64,000 nucleotides of DNA from Anticarsia gemmatalis (Eukaryota > Arthropoda > Insecta > Lepidoptera > Erebidae): contig NC_134751.1 of NCBI RefSeq assembly GCF_050436995.1, positions 248,001-312,000 on the forward strand. Reading direction: 5' to 3'. The translations under genes and the position numbers were made by a program. Shown piece after piece: positions 47,596 through 58,469 of this stretch. Below the pieces are notes generated by a model. The model searched no databases. It was given only the letters and a program-made list of their open reading frames with translations, and was not told where the DNA came from. Each line of letters opens with the position of its first letter. The first letter of the stretch is position 1.

Positions 47596-49439
47596 TGTAT
47601 CTTAATTCACATTTCAGCCATTTACTAGAGCACAATTTTATATAGGTACTATCATCCAGTAGCCCTTTTTTCCGACAAGGAAATCAAACCGTCACCTACA
47701 CTCGTTTAGACCGCGCAAACAAGGGACAGGTATGATTTCCCTACGTCTATTTTAAGCTCATTTTATGTACAACTAAAATATGCCTACACCTACACACAAG
47801 GCATAATGTCGTCATACAACAAACACAAAATTACGTCATATCCTTACTATTCAAACTACCCACAATTCCCGAAACATACTAATTTGAATCCAAAAATAAA
47901 TCGTCATACCACATCTCACAAAACACTCGCCTGGACCACACAGATAACATCGTAGCTTCGAGAAAGAAGGACATAAGTACGCCTATTTCCACTACATCAT
48001 AAGTCCTTATTCCACTGAAAAGGAAACACCATTCTTTGAAACAGATGCGCCTTGACAAGTGTCGGAATGAAATGGGATATTAATTTTGTTTGTGAAATGA
48101 TTTAGGAGTGGACGTGGGTTTTGCTGAAATGTTATGTCTTTGTTTGTTGTGATTTTTAAAGTTTTGCGTTAAATAACAATAGAAAATTATAAGTATTCTC
48201 CCATTATACAGTAAAAGATGTTTTTTGTTATTTAATACATTATACATAATATGTTATTCGAGAATATTAACAACTCGGAATCATTTCCGAATTAGATTTC
48301 GTATTTTATGTATCTTTATAGAACTCATCAGAGCCAAAATGTCTGAATGTAAAAACCAAATACATACTACCAAATTTTTTTTATATTCAAAGTAGTAATT
48401 CCGGTGATTAGCCGGTACAAGCAAACAAAGAACTTGTTAATACAGAATTGAGTAGTCATATAAATGTACTTTTAACTTAAACCGGCATGTATTTGCAGCT
48501 TAAATAATACATTAAATCCCAGTCATCTAACTAAAAATGTGGTAAAAACTATATCTCTACATACTTGATATAATATGAGGCACCGCAGGGAGCTCCATTA
48601 CAAGCTCACTTTCACAAGTTCCCGTCAGGGGGCGCGGTATTCACTTACACTCTGTTATTATCTTCTACAATACTTTGAGACTCATATAATGGGGATGCCA
48701 CACTAGAGTTACAGTGCACAATTCTTTTCAGCAATTGTATGTTAAGCATTTTATCATTATTGAGTTAACATTTGCAAACAATTTTAATGTTTTGTTAAAC
48801 ATGACAAGTAAATTGCCCGTTGATATTGATAGGAATAGCTTTCCATAAAGATGAAAAAGAAAGCAAAATTATCAAAGTTAATTCTTGCTCTCAGTTATAC
48901 AGTAGATAATATGTAGTTAGAATGATATCATTCAGTTCTATTTGTTGCCAACATCGTTAGTAGCACTAAGACATAAAACAGCTAACACAAAATGCTTCAA
49001 GCACTATTATAAAGGTTACTTAACTAGTTATATCATTTTGTTGCTTAATATTTCAGCAAACCTATATCCAAAAATGCAACCCTTGCCTAAGTGTCAATCT
49101 AAAATCTTTACGAACAAGCTTTAGTTTCATCTAATCTTAGTATATCATTGTCTCAAATCGTAAGATCTTACGCAACATGTCAAGTGTGTGGCGTCACCAT
49201 AACTCCCCAGGCTGAATATGATATCAGAGGTGATGCCCTAATGTGTCCTCGAAGACTGCTTAAACATTTACATTATAAAAGGCTGGCTAATGGCTTGGAC
49301 AATAGGGCTGTCGAACTTTAACACTAGGTATATTCTATATGAAGATACAAATTGACCTTTGTAAATAGCAATTAGAACAATCAATGAAAATATGAAACAG
49401 TACCTGTATTTTTTTTATTTCATATTATGATATATAGTA
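47596..49439. other. Unassigned DNA
   Basis: No supported gene. The frame at 48942-49124 shows no motif. The only notable site is the CTCF-like match at 48621-48638. Confidence 0.4.
48621..48638 (+). promoter_or_regulatory. CTCF-like core
   Basis: CCCGTCAGGGGGCGCGGT contains CCGTCAGGGGGCGC, which fits the CTCF core CCASYAGRKGGCRS at 12 of 14 positions. It sits in a GC-richer patch. Insect CTCF has a related core, so binding is possible but unproven. Confidence 0.25.
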
Positions 49440-49640
49440 ATAATAATCACTTGCTCCAACAGTGAAGGAAAACATCGTGATGAAATTTTCCATAATAAGT
49501 AAAAACTGTTTAATGCATTTTTAAAGACATACTGAGTCCCCAACCCATGCATGGCTAGCGCAGTGGAGTCAAGGCCTAACCCCTCCCTTACCTTGAGAAG
49601 AGCCTGCCCTAGCAGTGGAATAGTAATGGTTTAAAAAAAC
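49440..49640 (+). mobile_element. SINE-1 copy, body
   Basis: CACTTGCTCCAACAGTGAAG, GAAAACATCGTGATGAAAT, GAGTCCCCAACCCATGCATG, GCTAGCGCAGTGGAGTCAAG, GCCTAACCCCTCCC and CCCTAGCAGTGGAATAGTAA run in order. The tRNA-like head is missing. Confidence 0.75.
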
Positions 49641-50702
49641 TTTATAATACTCTCAAGGAATATAAGAAAGAGACCACCAGAAAATTTGAAGAACTGCAAC
49701 GAAAAAGTAATAATGACACGCAAGCGATATTTTAAACATTGATTCAAGTCTTTACAAAAGCACAAGACCTCTGTCAATCTTTAACTCTTCCTTTATATTT
49801 CACGTTCTCAAATTAATCCAGGGATGTTTTCCCTCGTTTAATTACATCAGCCCTACGTTCCCGAGGGAGGGAAGGGAATATAATTTACACGTGACTTCTA
49901 AGACGTTGTGTAGGTAGTACATTGCTTATTATTAGCTGGTTTTGGTAAAGTTAGACAAGTTCTTCAAGGTTAAGTTACTTTTGTTGATATGGGATTTGAA
50001 TCTTTCTGAGATTTTAGTTTAATTTAATAAGAATTAGTTTTTTAAGGTCTTGAGCATACATTTTCTTGAGAAAATAAATTATGAAGCGTATTTCGAGACT
50101 CTGTCTCTACGGTACAAACAATAATTGTTTAAACTTCTACCTGGAGAAATAAACTATCGCCTTGCTAATTTCAGCCTTTAAAATTCAATAGGAACAAATA
50201 TTTGATTTATTTATTAAAGTAGTTAGGTATTGTTGCTATAATTTTAAAAATATCGCTGTAGAAAACGAAAAACAACGATATAAAGATTTAAGACTGAAAC
50301 GTAGTATCAAAACGCTTCTGAAATAAAAAAGTGTCAATTTTTCACCTCAGTTTTACAGTAAAGAAATTCTCAATTTTACATTAAAATATCTTAGCAATCA
50401 AATTTTCTTCAGAAATTTTGAAAATTCTATTCATTTAATATAAAGTGTGATTAAGTCTATCGATGACAAACTTTAATATTATTACAAGATGTAATTCGAT
50501 ACTCTCTCCGCAGTTCCAATTAGATTACAAGTAAGAATGCTGATCGAGTATCCAATTTCTTAGATATTTTGGTTAGTTAACTTAGGTATTGCTAAGAATT
50601 TACTATTATAGAGGTATTATCGTTAGTAAATTTCTTGAAGATATTATTGGTTACTATAAAAACTAAGTTTTTCGTTGATAGTATTACTTACTACTTAGGT
50701 AG
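49641..50702. other. Unassigned DNA
   Basis: No gene or recognised repeat. Confidence 0.4.
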
Positions 50703-50800
50703 GTATGTAAGGATCGTACCAAGTGGTGTTCTTTGGTCTTTCTGTTTTGGCTACCGCTATAAGAAAAAGGCGAGATTTAAACTTTCGTACATAATGTTAT
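50703..50800 (+). repeat. Repeat E copy
   Basis: GTAAGGATCGTACCAAGTGG, TGTTCTTTGGTCTTTCTG, GGCTACCGCTATAAG and AAAAAGGCGAGATTT are the most complete version of repeat E in the window. Confidence 0.65.
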
Positions 50801-50837
50801 AATTTTTTCCAAAATCATTTTGCCTTATTACACCTAA

Positions 50838-51068
50838 TCTATACTTACTAATATTATAAACCTGAAGAGTTTGTTTGTTTGTTTGAACGCGCTAATCTCA
50901 GGAACTACTGGTCCGATTTGAAAAATTATTTCAGTGTTAGATAGTCCATTTATTGAGGAAGGCTATAGACTATATATCATCACGCTACGACTAATAGGAG
51001 CAGAATATCAGTAAAAAATGTTACAAAAACGGGTAGAATTATGACCCTTTCTCTCTATTCGAGTCAGC
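50838..51068 (+). mobile_element. Helitron-like element (family B), bracketed by 12-bp direct repeats
   Basis: Family B from TCTATACTTACTAATATTAT through the GTTT tract and GCTAATCTCAGGAACTACTG to GAGTCAGC. The 3' hairpin arm is mutated (ctattcgagtc) and CTAG is absent. TATTACACCTAA flanks it at 50826-50837 and 51069-51080, an unexpected feature for a Helitron. Confidence 0.7.
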
Positions 51069-51080
51069 TATTACACCTAA

Positions 51081-51555
51081 ATTGATAAGCATGATGTATG
51101 TTTGAACAACAAACTAAGCTCATGCACTACAGTTCCTGTTATATTTTCGAATTGAAATCTGCTTATCTTCTGATAGAAGAAATCAGTTTTAGTTCTGATA
51201 ATAATTTCATCAGTACATAGATAAGATTACGGTGTAATCCCGAATATTTGAAAAACAACACTGTTAAAATATATATTTAATATTTCCTTCCTAACAAATT
51301 TTATTATTTTATCATTAAATATTCTGGCCTCTTTGTAAATTCTCGCGAGAAGCCTAAAGGTCTGGAATTTCACACTTAGTATCTTAAAACTGGTCCCTTA
51401 TTATTAATACAGGACACAACTTAATTAGTTCAGAGAAATATGAACGTGATAATAATATTATTATTTTCATAAACTTATAAATAATATAATATTAGTATAG
51501 AAATACTACTACATAGTGATTTAATAACTCTGTGTATAAAGGGATAACACGTTTT
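51081..51555. other. Unassigned DNA
   Basis: No gene. AATAATATAATATTAGTATAG at 51480-51500 resembles the reverse complement of the 5' tip of family B and may be a scrap of it. Confidence 0.35.
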
Positions 51556-51559
51556 ATTT

Positions 51560-51620
51560 TTAACCCGTGGCTGCTGTACCACTGCTGGGCAAGGGTTTCC
51601 TCCTGAGCAAGGGATAACAT
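51560..51620 (+). repeat. Repeat F fragment
   Basis: TACCACTGCTGGGCAAGGGT followed by TTCCTCCTGAGCAAGGG is a phrase I recall from lepidopteran dispersed repeats (CCACTGCTGGGCAAAGGCCT type). A single short fragment. Confidence 0.45.
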
Positions 51621-51908
51621 GTTACGAATATTTAAATATCGCAATTTTTTTAAACTTGACGTTTCTGCCGAAATACAACAGCCCTAGTCATGAGCAACCC
51701 GCAGTCTGTAAATTATCTGCATTGTTGAAACATATATACAAATTTCGATGTTAAAAACGATAAAATAATTATAAAGGAATAAAAAAACAACATTTCATTA
51801 TTTTCCTTCTCTGCTTGAAGTTTCTGTACAGGTTGTAATGGGTATCACAATCTGACAGTCACAGTGGCCTTTATTCGTCGTTACTGTTTGTAAAAGTACT
51901 CATGTACC

Positions 51909-52074
51909 TCGATTCTCTACTACTTTCGAGTACCGCCAACCGATTGGCTATCGAGAAATTTTGCATGAAAATCTTTAGCGCCTATAGCGGGCTCTGTAAG
52001 AACTATTTTGGCGGTACATTTTAAATGTCAAGCTCTCGATACTGACAGTACCGACTGTAGAGAATCGCGCTACT
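51909..52074 (+). mobile_element. MITE-A copy (first of an adjacent pair)
   Basis: TCGATTCTCTACTACTTTCG, GAGTACCGCCAACCGATTGG, CTATCGAGAAATTTTGCATG, GCGCCTATAGCGGGCTCTGT, AACTATTTTGGCGGTACATT and GACTGTAGAGAATCGCGCTA are present. The outer ends form an inverted repeat of about 20 bases around GATTCTCTAC. Confidence 0.8.
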
Positions 52075-52079
52075 GTAGC

Positions 52080-52502
52080 CTGATTCTCTACTACTACCGA
52101 GTATCGACAATCGGCTACCTATCTATACTAATATTATAAAGCTGAAGAGTTTGTTTGTTTGTTTGTTTGAACGCGGTAATCTCAGGAACTACAGGTCCGA
52201 TTTAAAAAAATCTTTCAGTGTTAGATAGCCCATTTTTCGAGGAAGGCTATAGGCTATATAACATCACGCTACGGCCATAAGGAGCAGAGTAGCAACGAAA
52301 AATGTTACAAAAACGGGGAAAATTATGATCCATTCTCTTTTATGTGACGCAAGCGAAGTTGCGCGGGTCAGCTAGTCGAAAAATATGTATGAAAGTCTAA
52401 CCCGCGCCTCTAGCGGACGTCGTAAAAACTATTTTGGCAGTACATTTTAAATGTCAAGCTCTTGATACTCGATGATTCCAATTCTAGAGAATCGCGCTAC
52501 TG
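52080..52502 (+). mobile_element. MITE-A copy split by a Helitron-like insertion
   Basis: The left part, 52080-52121 (TGATTCTCTACTACTACCGA, GTATCGACAATCGGCTACCT), and the right part, 52376-52502 (TCGAAAAATATGTATGAAAG, GCGCCTCTAGCGGACGTCGT, TTTTGGCAGTACATTTTAAA, AGAGAATCGCGCTACTG), join into one normal family member once 52122-52375 is ignored. Confidence 0.85.
52122..52375 (+). mobile_element. Helitron-like element (family B), complete, nested
   Basis: It starts TCTATACTAATATTATAAAG and ends with the hairpin CGCAAGCGAAGTTGCG, 11 bases, then CTAG with T outside. The flank is A before and T after, and the host MITE shows no duplicated bases. The insertion was therefore between A and T of the family word GCTATCGA. 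It is non-coding, 254 bp, and depends on a Helitron Rep/helicase elsewhere. Confidence 0.85.
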
Positions 52503-53852
52503 ACCTATTAATTTATAGCAAGTGAGATGTCTGCTTAAAAATAAATATTGATCACGATGCAGCGGCCGTGGCAAGTGAGAACTGTCATAACAGTTCATAT
52601 CACTTTACGATACGATGGTCGCATACGTTTATTGAGTACCTTGGTTCGGCCTCACGTTTTTGTGTCTCAATTCACAGCTGCTGTAAGATAATATATTTAA
52701 ACGGTGTCTTTATCAGTACGATGGTAAACTACTAAAAGGTTGAAATTGTATTTGAATAAGTACTTAAGTAATACATAAACTAGATTTATTTTTAGGGGTA
52801 TCTAGTGTAGGTGACACTAGATCCCCTTTAAAGGTATAGTGGGGTACTTTAAAATGCTCAATCACTTTTGCGTAACTTGACCGTATTTTTTTGTGTCTGA
52901 TATTGTTGGACATTTCAACACAGATCCAAACCTCAAACGTACTTACAATATTTTATTATTTCGTTGATAGTTTGTTAGAACTCTATCAATTGATGAAGGA
53001 GCTTATTTACAGAACAGTTTCATTGAATCGAACTATAACATCATCGAGCTAAAACTACAAAGCACATCGGAAACCAATCGGCTGAACAGTACTTTAGTAA
53101 ATAATTACACCGAGTAGATTGCACTGAACAGTCCTCTGTACTGGCCCGAGTGGGGGGTGAAGGTGCGAGGAGGGGGGTGATCAAATACGGGCGATGCAAA
53201 CACGTTGATTGATGATTTGATCACACGGACACGATTAACTCACACATGAACCGATCGACGAACAAACACTAGTGAGGGTAGTTTTGTACAACAACGGTGT
53301 GTTTTTAACAGATTTTAATTTTTTTTTCCCGCTGAATATACTATAAAAGTATGTTCAAGAATAGCGTTGATGGGGTAATGCTTACATTATACTGTCTTTA
53401 CTCAGGGTAAGAAACTTTTTAACCAACATCAAAAGGGTGATTTTTAATCATCTCTATTTTTTGTGTACTATTTGTTAGTTCAAAACTTTTTTCTACTGGC
53501 TGATATGTAAATTTAATTATGTATACTGCAGTCTGTCAGTTACGCTACCCATAATCTACCTAAAAGGTAAAAGAAGTGTTGCCTGCAAAATATAGTCTAA
53601 GCGACAACGCGAAATCATTGGACCAGAGACACTATGTAACTGGGTTGTCTAACTAAACGAAACTAGAACAAAGGTATAAAAAGGTACAAAACAAAATAAC
53701 ATTTAACAGGCAACATTGACACAGTTTCGTTTGTAAAAGCGATTCTAATCCCTTTAAGGCTTATTTTTTGTCACTATTCCGTGTCCTACAAAGCTTTGTA
53801 AAGTTAAATCTATACAAAAAAATAACCCATTTATGTCCTAGAGCTGAGCGAT
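52503..53852. other. Unassigned DNA
   Basis: No supported gene. A short G-rich patch at 53148-53180 has two runs of six G separated by 14 bases, short of a canonical quadruplex. Confidence 0.4.
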
Positions 53853-54112
53853 CCCGTAATAAGGGAGGGGTTAGGCCTTGAGTCCACCACGCTGGCCAAG
53901 AACGGGATGGAGACTTTGCATACCTTCAAGACCTGTTTCTAAAGAAGTTTGCGTCACGATGTTTTCTTTCACCGTTGGAACGAGTGATAATTATAGCTAA
54001 TTCATACAGATACTTTCGAAGGATCACTGCTTTGTTGCTGTCTTGCCTCTGGTTCGAACCGTCAACCACTTACATGGGAGTAACCAACCTATACTACAAG
54101 GCTATCACAGCT
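53853..54112 (-). mobile_element. SINE-1, most complete copy
   Basis: On the minus strand the order is: tRNA-like head GATAGCCTTGTAGTATAGGT, B box GACGGTTCGAACC, linker, TCACTCGTTCCAACGGTGAA, AGAAAACATCGTGACG, CTCCATCCCGTTCTTGGCC, AGCGTGGTGGACTCAAGGCC, TAACCCCTCCCTTATTACGG. This copy defines the family used for the other SINE-1 calls. Transcription would be by RNA polymerase III from its own A and B boxes, with a LINE supplying reverse transcriptase. Confidence 0.8.
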
Positions 54113-55255
54113 ATGTATACAAAAATGTAGGAAATTTATTGTCGCTAGCTCGCCGAAACTCGTAGTATAGGAACACTTTTAACGAACATTTTATTGTGAC
54201 GAGGCTTGATAGGATTTGGTTGACTTTTACACAGTGGAGCTGAAGCTTATTCTAGAAAAGTCTCGTCCATTTGTATGTGGGAATATAGGAGCGATGTGTC
54301 AGGAAAAAACTAACGGCTATAGAAAAGTTACAGTGGAAATTTCTCGGAAAATAAAATTGTTAGTGTACGTCAAAGCAACAAAGTTTGTTTTGACGAACGT
54401 TACCTGCTAACTATACGTAGTTTTATTTATGTAGTTGTATAAATTGGACGACATAAAAAGTATTTTGAAAAATATAATAAATGTCTGTACGACGCCTAGG
54501 TATAGACATAAATTCAAGCCTGTTTCTCGCAGGGACAGGCAGAGATCAATCAACGCCACATGGTATGATCCCAACAAACTTTCTTGTGAAAACCTAGAAG
54601 TTATAATTCATTTTTTTTAAACATAACTGTTATTATGCTTCACCAATTTCAGGAAAGAATCTTATTTTTTTGCCAAATTATTTTCCTTCGTCATTTATCC
54701 CATTAGCTAACTCGAAAAACAAGTGACCAAAACATTCCACTCATAAAACAGTAAACATAATCCGATACGAATAATATTCGCAACATTTTCCTCTCTTACA
54801 TCTAACTGGAAGATAAACCGTGATTTATAAGGAATATTAATCAAAATACAGTTTTTCCTTTAATTATTATTCGTAGGAAGTCGGGAGAGATTAATTAGTA
54901 CAATTTATTGGCTTATCGGAGCTATTTCTTTATTTAGATGTCGTTTGTCAATGTCTAAGGTCCCTTAGCAATTGGTCTTGTACTTTGTACGGCTATAGAT
55001 TTTACGTTAGAATAGCTTTGTCTCGTTTAAAACGAAATAACTCTTAGTAAATTGCTGCATTTAAAAATTTCAAAGTTACGAACGTGAACTATTTCTGAAG
55101 TCTTTGTTTTACAACAACTAATCAGTATGGTAATGAAAAAAAAAGCCTGTAGAGTGAAAATACGTCACAGCTGGAAAGATTATTTAGCTCATCCTCCTTG
55201 CAAAAATATTCCAATTTTATTATATTTTTTTGTACCAGCTTTATGAATAGCTCAA
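54113..55255. other. Unassigned DNA
   Basis: No supported gene. Two successive short frames at 54216-54410 and 54435-54620 show no motif. Confidence 0.4.
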
Positions 55256-55385
55256 GGGGTTCACGGCTGGCGACGGTATCGCCTCGTCGCGAACCTACGT
55301 CCTAGCCGATGCAAGGCCAGGAATATCCCGGTATTCATACTGAATATGGGAATCTAATCTAGCTGTGGCAATGTCGTGTTGTGTG
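55256..55385 (+). repeat. Repeat G copy
   Basis: TTCACGGCTGGCGACGGTAT, also at 60648 with one difference, is followed in both places by a CCAGGAAT word about 25-55 bases on. The segment is GC-rich (gcctcgtcgcgaacctacgt). The source element is unknown. Confidence 0.4.
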
Positions 55386-55614
55386 TGTATGTACCGTCCT
55401 ACCGAAATGCACGAGGCTGTAACATAGGCGTAACGACAAGAACGCAATCTGTAGCAATCAAAGTCATAAATAACTTAAAACCATCCTTCTATACAAGCTT
55501 TGTTGTTTGATACTACATAGTACTACATCGTTAGTAGTGGTTAATCTGATATAATATAGTTTTAGGCGCTCATAGCTTATTAATCGTTAAATATATCAGC
55601 TTAGCCTTTCTTCC

Positions 55615-55910
55615 AAGCTATGTTGGAGTCGGCTTCCAGTCTCTCCGGATGCAGCTGAATATCAATGTTTTACATGAAGCGACTGCCTATCTGACCTCCG
55701 CAACCCAGTTACCTGGGATAACACGGTACCCTTCGGTAAGACTGGTTGTCAGACTTTAACCACACCACAATTTAACGTGCCTTCCGAAACACGGAGGAAC
55801 TTGATACGTATAAGATGGTCACCCATCCACAAATCAACCTCGGCAAGCATGGCTTAACCTCACAGATCGATCCGCGCGGCTGTTGTTAACTAAGCCACGA
55901 GCTCCTCTCT
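55615..55910 (+). mobile_element. Lepidopteran retroposon fragment, related to repeat C
   Basis: CTATGTTGGAGTCGGCTTCC, AGTCTCTCCGGATGCAGCTG, GCGACTGCCTATCTGACCTC, CGCAACCCAGTTACCTGGG, TTTAACGTGCCTTCCGAAAC, ACGGAGGAACTTG, AAGATGGTCACCCATCC and GGCTTAACCTCACAGATCGA run in an order I recall from moth and butterfly genomes. Its second half parallels repeat C (GCACGGAGACG, GCGGTCACCC). The 86-residue minus frame across its end is spurious. Confidence 0.7.
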
Positions 55911-56097
55911 TATTAATCGTTAAATAATCGACGTTTTTTTGGGAAACGAATAGTCTTTGTGGCGGAAACTCCACTATATGTGGAGTATAGTGGAGTGGAT
56001 TGGATGGTTGGCTTAAGTTTTGAGTAATATTTTGGACCAATCCTACATTTGAAGTCGCGACCTCGTGGTTTGCAATCGTATACACTTTAGTCACTAG

Positions 56098-56274
56098 CTC
56101 GATTCTCTACTACTATCGATTACCGACAACCGACCTGTCATTGAGAAATTTTGTATGAAAATCTGATCATCGCCTCTGACAGGCGTCGTAGAAACTTTTT
56201 TGGCAGTACATTCTAAATGTCAATATGTCGATAGCTAGCCGATTGTCGGTAGTCGATAGTTGTAGAGAATCGAG
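56098..56274 (+). mobile_element. MITE-A copy with full-length terminal inverted repeats
   Basis: The left end CTCGATTCTCTACTACTATC, continuing GATTACCGACAACCGAC, pairs over about 45 bases with the right end (56230-56274). At 177 bp with no coding frame, this is the best evidence that family A is a DNA-transposon MITE and not a SINE. The target duplication is unclear. Confidence 0.8.
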
Positions 56275-56805
56275 GTATACGTCAGAGGACAGAAGCAGAT
56301 CACTATACGAACGAAAGGCCGATACACAAACCTTAATTGTCAATCCCAGGAAACAATTCGATCAATTTTCTTGTTATACTTTATTAACTATTAAAACGAT
56401 TCTAGAAATTAATTTATATTGCTGCAGAAAATACTGAGAATTTTTAATCTGTTCTAATTGTGGTTTAAATTGGATTTCAGTTGTAGTGATTCAGGGAAGT
56501 GTTGTGTTACGAGAGAATTTTATATTATTTATTAAAATAATGAAGTCTAGTAGTATAATATGCTTCGGTTACGTTATTTAGTTCAAAGTATAGTCGGTGA
56601 CTGATAAAAATATGTCTTTGCACACACTTAATCATAAACTTTTGAAACTATCGCGGCTTGTACATATTTTCAAGGTTACGATTCCTTATTTATTACCAGA
56701 TGTTTCGAACGAAAAAATCATAGCCGAATAAAACAAATTTATTTTATACTTCTTCCGGCCGGCCCGATTTCACCGATTTCTCATGCTTTGGGATAATTTA
56801 GGAGT
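56275..56805. other. Unassigned DNA
   Basis: No gene or recognised repeat. Confidence 0.4.
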
Positions 56806-57097
56806 AAGACCGTGTTATTCGTTAGGCATTTAGAAGCCAAGGTTAGTACATTCCCAGCAATTATCAAACCAATGCACATTTTCCCTGTGGTTACTCCTTT
56901 CATAAAAAAACAATTGGAAAGCTTATCCAATTTTCCGTATCAACGGCTGCAAAAGGAAACCATTTTGCGTGAAACCGTTCAATTAAACACTGCTTTTAAA
57001 TTTACAACCATTCAACTGAAACAAACCGACAAATGTAAAATGCATCGAACTTTTTGTGTTATGGCCCGTTTTTACGAATACGAAACGGTCTAACACA
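56806..57097. other. Segment with weakly inverted ends
   Basis: The left end TAAGACCGTGTTATTCGTTA and the reverse complement of the right end (TTAGACCGTTTCGTATTCGT) are similar. Within lie two related words, ACCGTTCAATTAAAC and ACCATTCAACTGAAAC. The 93-codon frame across it starts at GTG and has no family I recognise. A degraded MITE or a non-coding element is more likely than a gene. Confidence 0.25.
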
Positions 57098-57206
57098 AGC
57101 TGTGTGTGTATGTTCCCTAATATTTTATTTAATGCTGGCTGATTTCTATGGCTTCTTGTTATATGGCTTATTATGTTAGCTGGCTTTAACTTATAAGCTG
57201 TAGCTT

Positions 57207-57240
57207 GTCTATTATAAGCTGTAGCTTATAATAGACAAAA
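57207..57240. repeat. 16-bp perfect inverted repeat, 2-base loop
   Basis: TTGTCTATTATAAGCT pairs with AGCTTATAATAGACAA around GT. The word TTATAAGCTGTAGCTT also occurs just upstream as a direct copy. Confidence 0.75.
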
Positions 57241-57424
57241 TAACTTCCCAATTAAACCAGCCGTTCTCGAAATTAGTGTCGTCAATACTCCTTTCAGCTT
57301 GATAAATTTAATATTTATGAGCTATTCTAAAATACATATGTATAATCCATTAGATGAAAATATTGTGTGTTTTATTCTATGAAATAATTCTATAAAAGAA
57401 ATTCACATTCATGCATTTCATACA

Positions 57425-57600
57425 AACGTGAAAGTTTACCTTAGCGGTGATCGCAAAAAGCGCGCGAACGTCCGTCGGCGGCCATGACACATAGCCATGG
57501 CGACAGTTATTGCGCCACAGATTATATTTCAAGATGGCGGACATATTTCACCGCAACACTACCGCCCTCTGCCGCCGATGTCGATAATAACACGTGATAC
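57425..57600. promoter_or_regulatory. GC islet with clustered Pho/YY1-type sites
   Basis: GCCAT cores on either strand occur at 57481-57485, twice in the palindrome GCCATGGC at 57494-57501, and in AAGATGGCGG (a near-consensus YY1/Pho site) at 57531-57540. CCGCCCTCTGCCGCC at 57562-57576 and the E box CACGTG at 57591-57596 follow. Such clusters occur at Polycomb response elements and at TATA-less promoters. GAGA sites are absent here. Confidence 0.3.
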
Positions 57601-58469
57601 TGATATAATGATGTCATAAAAAATAAATTATTTTTTAGATCACTACTTGAGTGTGCAATAAAGATAATAGGTGTTTATTATTTTTTATGGTTGATGGGAA
57701 ATTTAATGGCTGACATTACAGAGCAGCTACACATTGAACTTTTTATGTCACACTGAGTATGAATCTAGTGTAGTGAAGATATTTTCAGAAATACATACGA
57801 TAAACACAGCACAAATTTAGTCCTGATGTCGATGTTGGTTCCATAAAAAATATTTAAAAAATAATTTGAGTTATATAGAAAGAGTTGTTTTTAAGACATT
57901 TTAGCCACTGCAGAATCAGCATCAGTTTATCAAAAGCAACATTATTAAACAAATGAAGCTTAAACCCAATTACATAAGACTAACTTTAAAACTACTACAT
58001 AAATTCTTTTTAAATCTCCACCCACATTCAAAACTAGTTTTCAAAGAAATCTCTCTAAAAATATAAAAACAAACTGACGTGAACATTCAAAAAATATATT
58101 TTAAAAACATAACTAGGTTTTAAATAAAACTATTACTGGCTGAAGGATTGAAACGTTTGTAAATTGCCTTCACAAGCAGAACGTACTGAGAGTGGAAATT
58201 GTAAAATCGTTTTACGTACAAACCGCGACGTGTGGCGTTTTCAAGAGACAACCCAACTAGCACACAAGCGCTATAACAAGCTGCACAATGGCCGGTTAAA
58301 GGATTTTTATAACGCCTTAGGCTCCTCAGTAAGAAGTATAGTGTTTCTATAAGCGGCTACAGATCTCTTGTAGCGTCAAATAGGCCCATACTGTCCAGCT
58401 TATAGCTCGACATTGGATCTACAGTGGTCGTAAATAGGAATTATAATAGTACGTAGTATAGTAGTAATA

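Noticed and set aside
53143..53185. Possible G-quadruplex
   Set aside because: Only two long G runs separated by 14 bases, so it does not meet the four-tract rule.
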